Assembly: GCA_020343755.1 (NCBI GenBank)
Contig: CP070810.1
Location: 68,674 to 85,341, forward strand
From: Dehalococcoidia bacterium
GTDB lineage: Bacteria > Chloroflexota > Dehalococcoidia > Dehalococcoidales > E44-bin46
Reading direction: 5' to 3'
DNA length: 16,668 nt
The notes under the pieces are model-generated. The model searched no databases. It worked only from the letters and a program-made list of their open reading frames with translations, and was not told the DNA's origin. A program made the translations under genes and the position numbers. Of this stretch, positions 1 through 7,855 are shown piece after piece. Position 1 is the first letter of the stretch. Each line of letters opens with the position of its first letter.

Positions 1-266
1 ATACCCTGACGCGAACGCTTGCCTGCGAGTGGGCCAAGCACAACGTACTGGTGAACGCGCTGGCGCCCACTTTTGTGGAGACTGCCCTAACACGTACTGC
101 TCTGGCCGACCCCGAGTTTGCCAAGACAGTGAAAGCCCGTATTCCACTTGACCGTTGGGCAATGCCAGAGGACATTGTTGGACGCACAATGTCAATAGGT
201 CACTCGTACGGAGCCCCGGTTTTGAGGTCACAATTGCTTGAATTGTTACCTCATTGCACAAAATGA
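1..266 (+). pseudogene. SDR-family oxidoreductase, C-terminal fragment (runs in from window edge, tail lost)
   Basis: Reading from base 3, the frame encodes the late part of a short-chain dehydrogenase/reductase: a helix resembling TRTLACEWAKHNVLVN, then the conserved N-A-L-A-P-T turn after the active site, then the RIPLDRWAMPEDIVG segment that precedes the last Rossmann strand in this family. The catalytic Tyr-x3-Lys would lie before base 1. Homology stops at about base 181. An intact SDR would continue with a hydrophobic SS-x-ITG-x3-VDGG end, but here about 27 unrelated codons follow to a TGA at 264-266. The gene therefore appears cut and joined to foreign sequence. Family assignment is firm; substrate cannot be told. 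Confidence 0.75.
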
Positions 267-274
267 CGTTTCGT
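254..274 (+). repeat. Short imperfect repeat, copy 1 (TTGCACAAA...CGTTT)
   Basis: This 21-base segment, just past the broken SDR gene, resembles 3553-3573: about 17 of 21 positions agree, including the blocks TTGCACAAA and CGTTT. Both copies lie beside truncated coding fragments, so they could be remnants of a dispersed element end, but the match is too short to exclude chance. Confidence 0.25.
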
Positions 275-409
275 TTAGTGCCCGTCGTACCGAGAGTCGA
301 AGGTTTCGCACAACACCAAACTGAAATCTATTGACTAACAGGCTTCCATCTACAGAAGGTTTGCGGTAAAATTGATTAAGAAAAGTTACTCTGAAGATAG
401 GCGGATAAC

Positions 410-1489
410 GTGGCTCAATTGGCAATGACAAAGGAAGAGGCAAAAAACAGATTAGCGGAATTGGTCTCAAAGTATGAGGGGCTAAGCACTTCTGAGATAA
501 AGAGCTACCACGAGGCTAAGACCAAGCAGGGCTTTGTGCTTCCGCTATTTCAATATCTTGGATGGAACGTGTTTAATACTGACGAGGTTGCTCCTGAGGA
601 GAAGGTATCAAAAGGACGGGTTGATTATGCTTTCAAGCTGCACGGGGTGCCTCAGTTTTACCTTGAGACCAAACCGCTCAAAGCAGACCTCAATAATCCT
701 CAGTTCAAGGAGCAGGTCATAACATACGCCTATAACAAAGGAGTGACTTGGGCAGTGCTCACTGATTTCGAGGGAGTGCAGGTATTCAATGCTCAAACAG
801 GTCAGCGCTTTCTGAACTTAAACTACAAGGATTACGTTACTGATTTTGGCAAACTGTGGCTTCTTTCACGTACCTCACTACTAGACGGTTTACTAAATAA
901 GGAGGCAGCACAATATGGAGCTTTGCCACCATCCCTCCCGATAGAAAAACGGCTCTTTCAGCAATTCCGTGAGTGGCGTGAAAGGCTGTCTCGTCAGCTT
1001 CGCGCTTACCACCGTGAACTGGGGTGGCAGTGGATAGATGAAATTATTCTTCGCCTGCTTAGCCGCTTAATCTTCATCCGCACCTGTGAAGATAGGGAGC
1101 TGGAAGGTAAGGAGCTTCTTGCTATTCTTAATCAATACAAAGGCTCTGTAGGCAAAGTCGACCTCCTCAAAGAACTGCGGTGCATATTCCGCAAATACGA
1201 TGGCTATTATGACAGCGACCTATTCCAGCAAGGGCCTTTTCTTCATCCGCTTGATCGAGAGGATTTTCTGGACATAGAAATAGAGGTTTTAGCTAACATT
1301 CTCGATGGCTTGTATCACATTCCTGGTGTTATGGCTGACTATGATTTCTCCGTTATTGATGCTGATGTGCTAGGGCCTCCTACTATAAATGCTTTGCCTG
1401 GCAAGTCTAGCCAGTGCCGTAGGTTTATCCTAAAACGGAATGAACTCAGGTATGCTGTGATGGCTGCCCTTCTTCCAGGTGCCGGATAA
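410..1489 (+). pseudogene. Type IIG-like restriction-modification enzyme, N-terminal nuclease/helical fragment
   Basis: The protein begins at GTG 410, with AGGCGG about 5 bases upstream; an in-frame ATG lies at 425. Residues about 1-130 look like the HsdR_N/PD-(D/E)XK nuclease domain of type IIG enzymes: GFVLPLFQYLGW helix, then D72 and the E86-T-K88 active-site strand (FYLETKPL). Residues 180-320 form the charged helical region that normally links nuclease to methyltransferase, including FIRTCEDRELE. Family members continue after a motif like DADVLG with a YEQYLG-type segment into the N6-adenine methyltransferase (NPPY). Here homology ends at DADVLG near base 1374 and about 38 unrelated codons follow to TAA. 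With no methylase or target-recognition domain the product cannot be a functional RM enzyme. It converges on and overlaps the UPF0261 gene by about 60 bases. Confidence 0.7.
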
Positions 1490-2776
1490 CATCTCATCTA
1501 GTAGCCCTGCCATCAGGTCGGCAAACTCTGGCTCGTTCATATGCCGGTCTACCAGCAACACATCTAGATTGGGCTTATCCCGGTCTATCACCTCGCGCAA
1601 AGCTTCAACGAAACGTTCGGCGCGCAGCGACCATTCAGGCTTTTTAGGGTCGGAAACCCAGCAGGGAGCTGGTGACTCCTCAACCCAACCCAAGTCCGGA
1701 TTAGGGCCAGCAATATCGTAGGCTCCCCATCCACGCAGTGGTACGCATAAAGCAGTCGGGCCAGTCGCTTGGTTGAGCTTGCCCGCAATGTGTTTGCCGA
1801 TCAGAAATGCTTCGTCAAGTGAAGTGCCGACAATGGTAACCGTTGGGTTGTGGACATAAATAACTCGTCCTGGGGTATCGAGTTCACCCTTATATTTCTG
1901 CGGTACCGTCGCCTCGGGGCCGAAATTTATCATATCCAGGCCTCCGGTTGAAACTACTTGGGGAATACCCATGCGACCGGCAGCCGTCAGACGGTCAGGG
2001 CCAGCACTCAGGACACCACCAAGCAATAGGTCAGCGATTTCATGGGTAGTGATGTCCAACATGCCGACAATATAGCCATCTAGGATCAACTCTTCCATTG
2101 AGCGACCTCCAATGCCTACTGCGTGGTTAATCATCACGTCGTACCTTCCCCTGTCCTCAAAGTACTTGGAGGCCCGCAGAACGCAGGGTGTAGTTACACC
2201 GAACATCATGCAGCCGATAAGTGACTTCTTCTCTGCGGCTCTTGGCTCAGGGATGGTAGCCATACCCACGATGGCACCAGCCGCATTGTTCAATATTTTG
2301 CGCGTTACCACATTGAGCCCCCCTTCGGCGATGGGGTAGAGCATACCAATATCCTTGGTACCAACATAATGGCGAACATCGCCCGAAGCCATGGTTGAAA
2401 GCATCAATTTAGGCACGCCGACGGGCAGCTTCTGCATAGCCTGCGTTGCCATACTCGTGCCCATCGAGCCACCCATGGCAATTATGCCATCTAGCCTGCC
2501 GTGCTCCAGCAACTCAGAGAGAACCCTAATGACACCCTCAACGATGAACTCCGACGCCTTAGCCCGCTCCAAGGCAAAGATTTCGCCTGTGGCATGTCCA
2601 ACCTTAACGACTACCTCACTGAGGCCGATATCAGCCCAGCCTACCTCTTTACCCACGCTCATTTCCAAAATTATGGGGTTGCCGCCAGCAGCACGCACTC
2701 GATCAGCCAGGAAACGAATCTCGGTACCCTTAGTATCTAAGATGCCTGCGACTACAATATTGGGTTTCTTCGTCAT
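1430..2776 (-). CDS. UPF0261 / Tm-1-like ATP-binding domain protein
   Basis: The 448-residue product carries hallmark segments of the UPF0261 (Tm-1-like) family: an N-terminal nucleotide-binding strand IVVAGILDTKGTE at residues about 6-18, a glycine-rich AMGGSMGTSMAT block near residue 100, the PKLMLSTMASGD motif, and a C-terminal half with the GGLDMINFG and H(N)PT segments. The family is soluble and ATP-binding, related to the tomato Tm-1 resistance protein, and often sits beside TIM-barrel PEP-mutase-like genes; its enzymatic role is poorly defined. ATG at 2776 has an AGG-rich site about 10 bases upstream. Family members usually end shortly after a segment like FADLMAGLLDEML, so the last about 18 residues, which overlap the tail of the convergent RM fragment, may have been gained at a junction. 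It terminates with TAG. It looks complete otherwise. Confidence 0.85.
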   Translation of the reverse strand: MTKKPNIVVAGILDTKGTEIRFLADRVRAAGGNPIILEMSVGKEVGWADIGLSEVVVKVGHATGEIFALERAKASEFIVEGVIRVLSELLEHGRLDGIIAMGGSMGTSMATQAMQKLPVGVPKLMLSTMASGDVRHYVGTKDIGMLYPIAEGGLNVVTRKILNNAAGAIVGMATIPEPRAAEKKSLIGCMMFGVTTPCVLRASKYFEDRGRYDVMINHAVGIGGRSMEELILDGYIVGMLDITTHEIADLLLGGVLSAGPDRLTAAGRMGIPQVVSTGGLDMINFGPEATVPQKYKGELDTPGRVIYVHNPTVTIVGTSLDEAFLIGKHIAGKLNQATGPTALCVPLRGWGAYDIAGPNPDLGWVEESPAPCWVSDPKKPEWSLRAERFVEALREVIDRDKPNLDVLLVDRHMNEPEFADLMAGLLDEMLSGTWKKGSHHSIPEFIPF

Positions 2777-3204
2777 TTCTCTTACCTAAGGGTCAAGCGT
2801 TGTCTTAAACACATTAAAGTCAATCATATTGTGAAACTGATACCAACCTATGATCCCCAAGCCTGTGTTGCAGGCTTAATCTGAAGCCCTCTTTCCACAC
2901 CCTCGTGGCTTCGCGTAGTCGGCTTTTCCACTATGATAATATGGACGCAGTTTGATGTCAATACGGCCTAACACGCCACATCACGAGAGGGTTGGACAAT
3001 GGGGTGTATTGTTCATAGCGAGTGGTTGTTACCCAAACTTGGCTTAGTCGACTGACCAGTGAACTTTCAGTAACTATAAACCAACAGGAGAAACAGCAGG
3101 AATTAGCTATAACCGAGCAGAGGGAATTCCTGTAGGCACATGTAATGGCTTATATATCAGAAACTCATAGGTAATGAAAGTTGGTGCGTCCGCTTTTTCG
3201 CTGA
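2777..3204. other. Intergenic stretch without a convincing gene
   Basis: About 430 bases with no frame that looks like a complete gene. It holds the upstream region of the UPF0261 gene, a small hairpin (2859-2877), and an open plus-strand stretch of about 37 codons ending at TAG around 3133 whose composition (Q/E-rich) is protein-like but which I do not recognise. It may be decayed coding DNA, as on both sides. Confidence 0.5.
2859..2877. repeat. Perfect 7-bp inverted repeat, 5-base loop
   Basis: AAGCCTG - TGTTG - CAGGCTT can form a small hairpin about 80 bases upstream of the UPF0261 start codon. There is no T-run after either arm, so it is not a canonical intrinsic terminator. It could be an operator or a chance palindrome. 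Confidence 0.35.
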
Positions 3205-3486
3205 ATAGCTGAGCACCTCCGCCGGTATCCTCCGCGAGGGATAGACCAAGCTGGGCTAGATAAGACTATCGATTCTGTCGAAGCCCCCTGGGGAGCACGG
3301 ATTGAGAGAGAGCTGCGGTCAGAGTTCGAGACCAGCGGACTAGATCCATACATAGTCTCGTCACGCCTTTACGAGAAGGTAGCAGAACTCGGTTTGGAGC
3401 CTTTCAGTCCTCCTGAACCCCTACCTGTTATCGATGAGGATGAAATTGCTCTGGTGTGCTGGATGTTAGTAGATTCTGAAGAGTAA
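3205..3486 (+). pseudogene. Orphan C-terminal coding fragment, family not recognised
   Basis: A frame of 93 codons opens directly after a TGA at 3202-3204 and runs to TAA at 3484-3486. It has no ATG, GTG or TTG near its beginning and no ribosome binding site. The translation has the amphipathic, Pro- and acid-containing look of a real globular C-terminus (segments GLDPYIVSSRLYEK, EPLPVIDEDEIAL, VCWMLV), unlike the shadow frames around it. I infer the last third of a gene whose 5' part has been lost. I do not recognise the family. Confidence 0.35.
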
Positions 3487-3657
3487 AGAGTGACGGCTCT
3501 ACAAAAGTGCCCAGCGGTTTAGCCTCATGTAGCACTGAGTGGCGTTGAATCGTTGCACAAATTAGCGTTTTGTGTCTTATCTGGGGTGGCTTTTATCACA
3601 CATTCCGATGTTTTGTTCAGCTAGCGAGGCTCCTGATTCTCGGATGGACTAGCTGAG
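3487..3657. other. Non-coding junction region
   Basis: Between the orphan plus-strand fragment and the broken minus-strand gene I see no gene. The stretch contains the second copy of the short TTGCACAAA-type repeat (3553-3573). The two flanking coding remnants point toward each other, so this is a 3'-to-3' junction. Confidence 0.4.
3553..3573 (+). repeat. Short imperfect repeat, copy 2 (TTGCACAAA...CGTTT)
   Basis: Partner of 254-274, with about 17 of 21 bases identical. It lies in the non-coding junction after the orphan C-terminal fragment. Support is weak because only one short pair was seen by eye. Confidence 0.25.
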
Positions 3658-4030
3658 CTATCCTTTTCTCTCTGCTGGGCGTACCGCTTCTATTTCTCTT
3701 GTAAAGCCCCATGAAAGCGTAAGTTCGTCGCCGGCTTTTTCAATAGCCCAAATGTCATCTGCAGTCTTTGTAGTCTGATAAGCTCAGAACCTGGGGCATT
3801 TCAGGGCGGTAAGAGTAGTGCGAATGCCGACACCAGAAACTACATCAGGAGCGCCTATCCGTAAACATCAAAAGTCCCGCTTCTTTAGCCCGAGCTGCTG
3901 CCTCCCTGGGCTTCCCTAATATCCCCTTCGCCTCAGGGTTCACCAGGATTATATTACAGCCATTTTCCTTCAGTCTGCTGGCCACTACCGTGCGGACGGA
4001 GTATGCGGAATTCCTATATTGTAGAGGCAT
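3658..4030 (-). pseudogene. Broken small gene, family not recognised (several frameshifts)
   Basis: ATG at 4028-4030 has a good AGAAAGGG site about 2-4 bases away and opens 61 codons (segments YRNSAYSVRTVVASRL, ILVNPEAKGILGKP, AGLLMFTD) to a TGA at 3845. Protein-like sequence then continues in other frames: PDVVSGVGIRTTLTALKCP, then QVLSLSDYK, then TADDIWAIEKAGDELTLSWGF and FTREIEAVR, to TAG at 3658-3660. Joining these pieces needs about three single-base shifts near 3853, 3790 and 3765. The ancestor would be about 122 residues. It follows the MoaD-like gene by 30 bases and was probably the last gene of that operon. I cannot name the family. Confidence 0.5.
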
Positions 4031-4060
4031 TGCCCTTTCTAATTGGTCAGGAATACCACC

Positions 4061-4333
4061 TCATCCCCCAGCAAGAAAAAGTGCTATATGAATCTCGTCC
4101 CCATCCTTAACCGGCTTATCTAGTTTCTCTGGGTAGGTACTCTCTCCATTAACATAAGTATTAAAATAGACAAACAATTTACCTTGCTTGTCAAATAGCC
4201 TCCCCCCAATGGGAGGGAACTGTTCCCCTAAATGTTTGAGGCATTCACCAACCGTCCTTCCATTAACTTCCACTACTTCCGTATCATTAGCAAAAGGCTG
4301 CATATGCGAAGGAATCTTTATCTTTATACTCAT
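4061..4333 (-). CDS. MoaD/ThiS-family ubiquitin-like sulfur carrier
   Basis: A 90-residue beta-grasp protein ending exactly in Gly-Gly (FLAGG, then TGA), the C-terminus that an E1 enzyme adenylates and converts to thiocarboxylate for sulfur transfer to the pterin dithiolene. Other family signs are the central TVGECLKHLGEQFPP helix, the YVNGE segment, and the DKPVKDGDEIHIALFLAGG ending. Length is normal for MoaD-like proteins. ATG at 4333 is preceded by AAGGAGGGG within the end of the E1 gene, only 3 bases after that gene's stop, so the two were co-translated. Next to AOR genes, its likely job is tungstopterin assembly for AOR. It appears intact although its E1 partner in the window is broken, so in the cell it would depend on another E1 unless the E1 lesions are bypassed. 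Confidence 0.88.
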   Translation of the reverse strand: MSIKIKIPSHMQPFANDTEVVEVNGRTVGECLKHLGEQFPPIGGRLFDKQGKLFVYFNTYVNGESTYPEKLDKPVKDGDEIHIALFLAGG

Positions 4334-4336
4334 TTC

Positions 4337-5235
4337 TTACCCCTCCTTCATTAAATGACCACAGTACTCACAATTTGGGTCTGTCTTCACCACGAGCTCT
4401 GTGAATTTTAGGTTAAACCCGTCATAGACTAATAGTCTATTAGTTAGCAGCTTACCAATTCCCACGATATATTTTATTACCTCTGTCGCCTAGATGCAAC
4501 CGATAACTGCCGGAGTAACCCCGATCACTGGGAATTTCTCCTCAGGGGGTAACCCCTGATAAATACATCTTAGGCAGGCTGTCTTGCCTGGGATTATAGT
4601 CATCACCCTTCCCTCAAAGCCATAAACTGCACCATGAAAGAAGGGTATATTCTTGTCTATGGCTACCTTATTTAGTAAATACCTCGTTGGCAGGTTATCC
4701 ATGGCATCAACTATTAAATCAAAGCCATTCACAAGTTGGTGGATATTATCTTCGGTTATTATTTCCTCTATAGCTTCTATTTTCACACCTTGGTTTAACT
4801 GCTCAGCTTCTCAGTGGCTGAATCAACCTTGCTTCTACCTATGTCCCTATCCCAGTGCAAAACCTGCCTATTCAGGTTACTGAGTTCCACCTTATCGTGG
4901 TCAATTATTCGAATCATTCCAACCCCCGCTGCTGCCAAGTATAGAGACGCTGAAGAGCCAAGCCCACCACTACCAGCAATAATAACCTTTGCCCGTTTAA
5001 GCTTTTCTTGCCCCCTCCCCGAGTCCCCTAATCATTATTTGCCTATCATACCTTTTCAGTTCATTTACTGTTTCTTCCTTTATCCCCTCTTTGCTTAATA
5101 GAATCCCGGTATTGCACTTAAAAAGACTTAGCTTGCTAATGAATTGCGTAACCTCAGGAGCACCAACGGGTTCTCTCCAATCCTCGCACTCAATCGGAAT
5201 ATATGTATCCAAAGTTCCTATAAACAGTGCCCCTA
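4337..5235 (-). pseudogene. ThiF/MoeB/HesA-family E1-like adenylyltransferase, two frameshifts and one in-frame TAG
   Basis: Three frames together encode a full E1-like enzyme that would adenylate the C-terminal Gly of the adjacent MoaD-like carrier. From about 5212 (TTG) comes an N-terminal extension, then KRYDRQIMIRGLGEG. The frame breaks in the C5 run at 5011-5015 (one base too many on reading GLGEGQEKLKRAKV) and continues with the nucleotide loop AGSGGLGSSAS and the DHDKVELSNLNRQ segment. It breaks again near 4796, then gives the GFDLIVDAMDN region, the zinc pair CLRC, and GVTPAVIGCI. TAG at 4490-4492 then replaces the residue that is usually Gln (GCIQA). The same frame continues ATEVIKYIVGIGKLL to the second zinc pair CEYC and TAA at 4337. 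The extreme N-terminus overlaps the end of the cyclase gene. All catalytic motifs remain, so decay is recent or sequence errors contribute. Confidence 0.8.
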
Positions 5236-6027
5236 TTCGGTTTTATCCTTTTCAACAATGGCAAACGCCCTTATCCAGCCAGCGCTTGCACCCTCTATAA
5301 TTACAGGTGCTGCCACAAAAGTGAACCCAAAATGAACAGGTACTTTCCATAGATTCGCTAACCGCTCAATATGACAATATTCACGTTCCTTACCAACATT
5401 ATGTGCTGGCCACAAAACATCTTTATTATGAGTTTTCTTGAAATCCTCCCCCATTGTCTTGAACGGTCTGTCAAATCCAAAGGTATCGATACCGATAACC
5501 TTAACTCCCTGATCTAACAAATAGATTGTCGACTCTCGGCCCATCCCTGGATGTTTCTCGAAATAATCACTATTTCCCCATTTTTTATCGTAATCTGTTC
5601 TTATCATCACTATATCATAGGGTTTAATTGTATAGCTTATATCTTTCAAAGCGTGGAGGATATCTTCCTTCGTTATCAATTCTTCCGGTCCTTTATTTGT
5701 TAAGTCAAGGATAAATCCGTCTCCTATACACCACTCCAAGGGTACCTCTTCTATCCTCTTCGACGGCTTCCCTTCAGATGTCGGGTAGAAATGCCAAGGA
5801 GCATCCAGATGTGTACCTAAATGCGTCGCAAGAGTAACTTCTTCCCAAGCTTGAGATTTACCTTCCGGAAAATCTTTAGGCTCGATACCTGCAGGGACAG
5901 AATTTAACCTTGCTCCTTCGGCATGATTCCAACGAGTTACTTTCGGAAAACCAACCAAATCCTTATGGAAAGGGTATATCGGCAATGTCAAATCAAAGAG
6001 CAGATTTTTTTCTCTATCAAATAACAT
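5233..6027 (-). CDS. Cyclase family protein (kynurenine formamidase-like metal hydrolase)
   Basis: A 264-residue soluble protein with the family metal-binding signature HLGTHLDAPWHF (H-x-G-T-H-x-D-x-P-x-H) around residues 89-100, the usual LFDLTLPIYP start, a DIVMIRTDYDKKW strand and a GIDTFGFDRP segment. Length fits the family. Relatives hydrolyse amide or lactone-type bonds (N-formylkynurenine, isatin) using a divalent metal; many AOR-neighbourhood members have no known substrate. ATG at 6027 has GGAG about 11 bases upstream. It terminates with TAG, inside which the E1 reading region begins. It is intact between two damaged neighbours, so it is either still selected or arrived later. Confidence 0.85.
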   Translation of the reverse strand: MLFDREKNLLFDLTLPIYPFHKDLVGFPKVTRWNHAEGARLNSVPAGIEPKDFPEGKSQAWEEVTLATHLGTHLDAPWHFYPTSEGKPSKRIEEVPLEWCIGDGFILDLTNKGPEELITKEDILHALKDISYTIKPYDIVMIRTDYDKKWGNSDYFEKHPGMGRESTIYLLDQGVKVIGIDTFGFDRPFKTMGEDFKKTHNKDVLWPAHNVGKEREYCHIERLANLWKVPVHFGFTFVAAPVIIEGASAGWIRAFAIVEKDKTE

Positions 6028-6254
6028 CTAGCTTCACACTCCAGTTTTTATTATTTTAGACTCTAATCATACTTCCAATATAATATAAATCGTTATCTTA
6101 TGATTCTCTTCAAAATTTTGGTTATACTAATGCAATTTTGAGCAATCTTTTGAATTTTGTCACCATCAAGATGTCCCATCTCCTCAAAAAAGTTCACCAT
6201 GATAGCACCAGCTTTAATCTCAGTAATATTACCAACTATGACCTTAATCTACAC
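6028..6254 (-). pseudogene. M17 leucyl aminopeptidase, N-terminal stub with TAG at codon 2
   Basis: GTG at 6252-6254 sits 7 bases after AAAGGAG, a well-placed start, but the second codon is TAG (6249-6251). The same frame then reads IKVIVGNITEIKAGAIMVNFFEE and MGHLDGD, closely resembling the N-terminal domain of M17 leucyl aminopeptidases, which typically begin M-E-I-K-V-x-x-G-N-I. After about 32 codons the resemblance stops and the frame ends at TAA 6093-6095, so at least 450 codons including the metal and catalytic residues are gone. The remaining bases to 6028 are the cyclase leader. It lies 21 bases after AOR1. Assignment is from recalled family sequence; no alignment was run. Confidence 0.5.
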
Positions 6255-6275
6255 CTTAAATCTCCTTTCACCTGC

Positions 6276-7848
6276 TTATACTCCAGCTACCCATTCAATA
6301 CCCAGCTCCTGCAGCTTTGCCAAAGTAGGTGCCCCATTCTTGTCCCAGCCAACCATAGCATAATAGGTATCTATAGCCTGGTCTAATTCGTTCTTATCAA
6401 TGCTAACCCCCTTCAAAGGACCAGAGGTAAAGGGGGTAAAGAATCGGCGTGGTAAATAATCATCATCCTTACCCAATCCCTCCCGAATATTAAAGGCACG
6501 AGCCATATTAATACAGCGCTCACCTACCTTCATTAACTCCCATACAGTGGTATCCCAACCAGTGATACCCCTCATCAAGTCAGCTATTTGAGGAGGATGT
6601 AACTGAACGAAGTAGCAAAATACCAGGCAATTAACAGTATGCTGCCACTGGCTCATATAAACAAGCATCCTGACCTTGGCTGGGCTCAAATCCTGACACG
6701 GCAATGGCTCAAATATACCGAGGGTTTTAAGTTGAGCAGCCCGCGACAAAAAGGGCCGACTAGTATAAAAGTGATCATGCATATTATGGCAATGGTCGGC
6801 CCCAGTGGGTGAGATAGTATAACCTAGCCCCATACCTGACTTATAGCGGGGCTCATGCATAGGAAGCTCTTGACCCTTGATATGTAGGGCGAAATCCTCA
6901 GCCCCCTTACCGAACACTCGGGCGGCCCGGGCTACACCCTCGGCTAAGACTTCGCCAATACCTTCCCTCTTGGCAACCATCTCTATCAATTGTACCATTG
7001 CCTGAGCATTGCCAAAGTTGAGTTTTAATCCACCAGTATCCTTCTCGGTGAGGATACCTTGCTCAAAACATTCCATGGCAAAAGCTATATTAGCTCCGGT
7101 AGATATAGTATCTAACCCATAAGCACTGCACAGCTCATTGCCCTTAGCAATCGCCTCCAGATTGTCTATGCCACAATTTGAACCTAATGAAGCTAGGGTT
7201 TGATACTCAGGACCACCATAGCTAGGGTTAACATTATATGGTTTTCCTACAGCGACCTTAGGTTTACAACGCACTGGACAAGCATAGCACCCTCCTCATC
7301 CCACTAGGATACTACTCTTTAATGCCTCAGCCGAGATTTTGTCAGCTCCGTCAAATACACCTTGCTGAGCCCCAGAGATACCTGGCATCTTTTATTTCTA
7401 CCTTACCGTCCTCAATCCAAAGATAAACAGGATGAGGTGATTTACCCTCGATAATTATAGCATCATAGCCCGCATGCTTAAGTTCAGCCCCCCAATAGCC
7501 CCCAACCTCAGTATCACCATAGCCATTTGTCAATGGCGATTTCGCGCCTACACTATTCTTGCCACTACCAGCTATCGGGGCTCCAGTAACCGCCCCTGTG
7601 GCAAAAATTAATTTATTTCCTGAACCTAGTGCATCCTCACCAACAGCTAGCTCTTTAAGCAGAAAATAACATATGAACCCTCTACCTCCAATGTAGTACC
7701 GGTAAAAGTCCTCGCTAGGCTCATCCACTGATATAGCACGCCGAGATAAATCAACCCGTAGTATCTTCCCATTCGCCTAGTACCTTGGATCCAGGTAGCT
7801 TCCCCACATCCACAACCAACCCGAATTTCTCTATTTCTTCCTTTTTCA
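6276..7848 (-). pseudogene. Aldehyde:ferredoxin oxidoreductase AOR1, degraded copy
   Basis: Pieces of one tungsten AOR gene. ATG at 7848, 9 bases after AAGGAG, opens a short leader. Near 7760-7775 the frame shifts to ANGKILRVDLS and the N-terminal domain (YYIGGRGF, GAKSPLTNGYGD, AELKHAGYDAIIIEG) up to DARYLWG. A one-base shift near 7370 leads to GVFDGADKISAEAL, then TGA at 7296-7298, then the Fe-S region GGCYACPVRCK. The final 332 codons (GPEYQTLASLG, EGIGEVLAEG, GADHCHNMHDHF, DDYLPRRFF) run to TAA. Against AOR2, about 120-125 residues are missing between LWG and CYAC, including the pterin-binding GPAGE and GGMGAVMGSKNL segments. The product could not bind cofactor normally. It begins 7 bases after the P-loop gene, so it was in the same transcript. 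Its base composition looks less AT-rich than that of AOR2. Confidence 0.85.
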
Positions 7849-7855
7849 TCCCCAG

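Noticed and set aside
3165..3353. Minus-strand open frame of 62 codons
   Set aside because: Its composition is Ser/Arg-rich and it is antisense to the better protein-like fragment 3205-3486; no ribosome site or recognisable motif.
4422..4440. Near-palindrome around AGACTAATAGTCT
   Set aside because: It lies inside the E1 coding frame (RLLVYD segment) near the 3' end, with no T-run; most likely a coding coincidence.
7296..7298. TGA just before GGCYACPVRC in AOR1 as a possible selenocysteine codon
   Set aside because: It sits exactly at the deletion scar, relatives have no Cys at that position, and other frameshifts disable the gene; no SECIS-like hairpin was seen.
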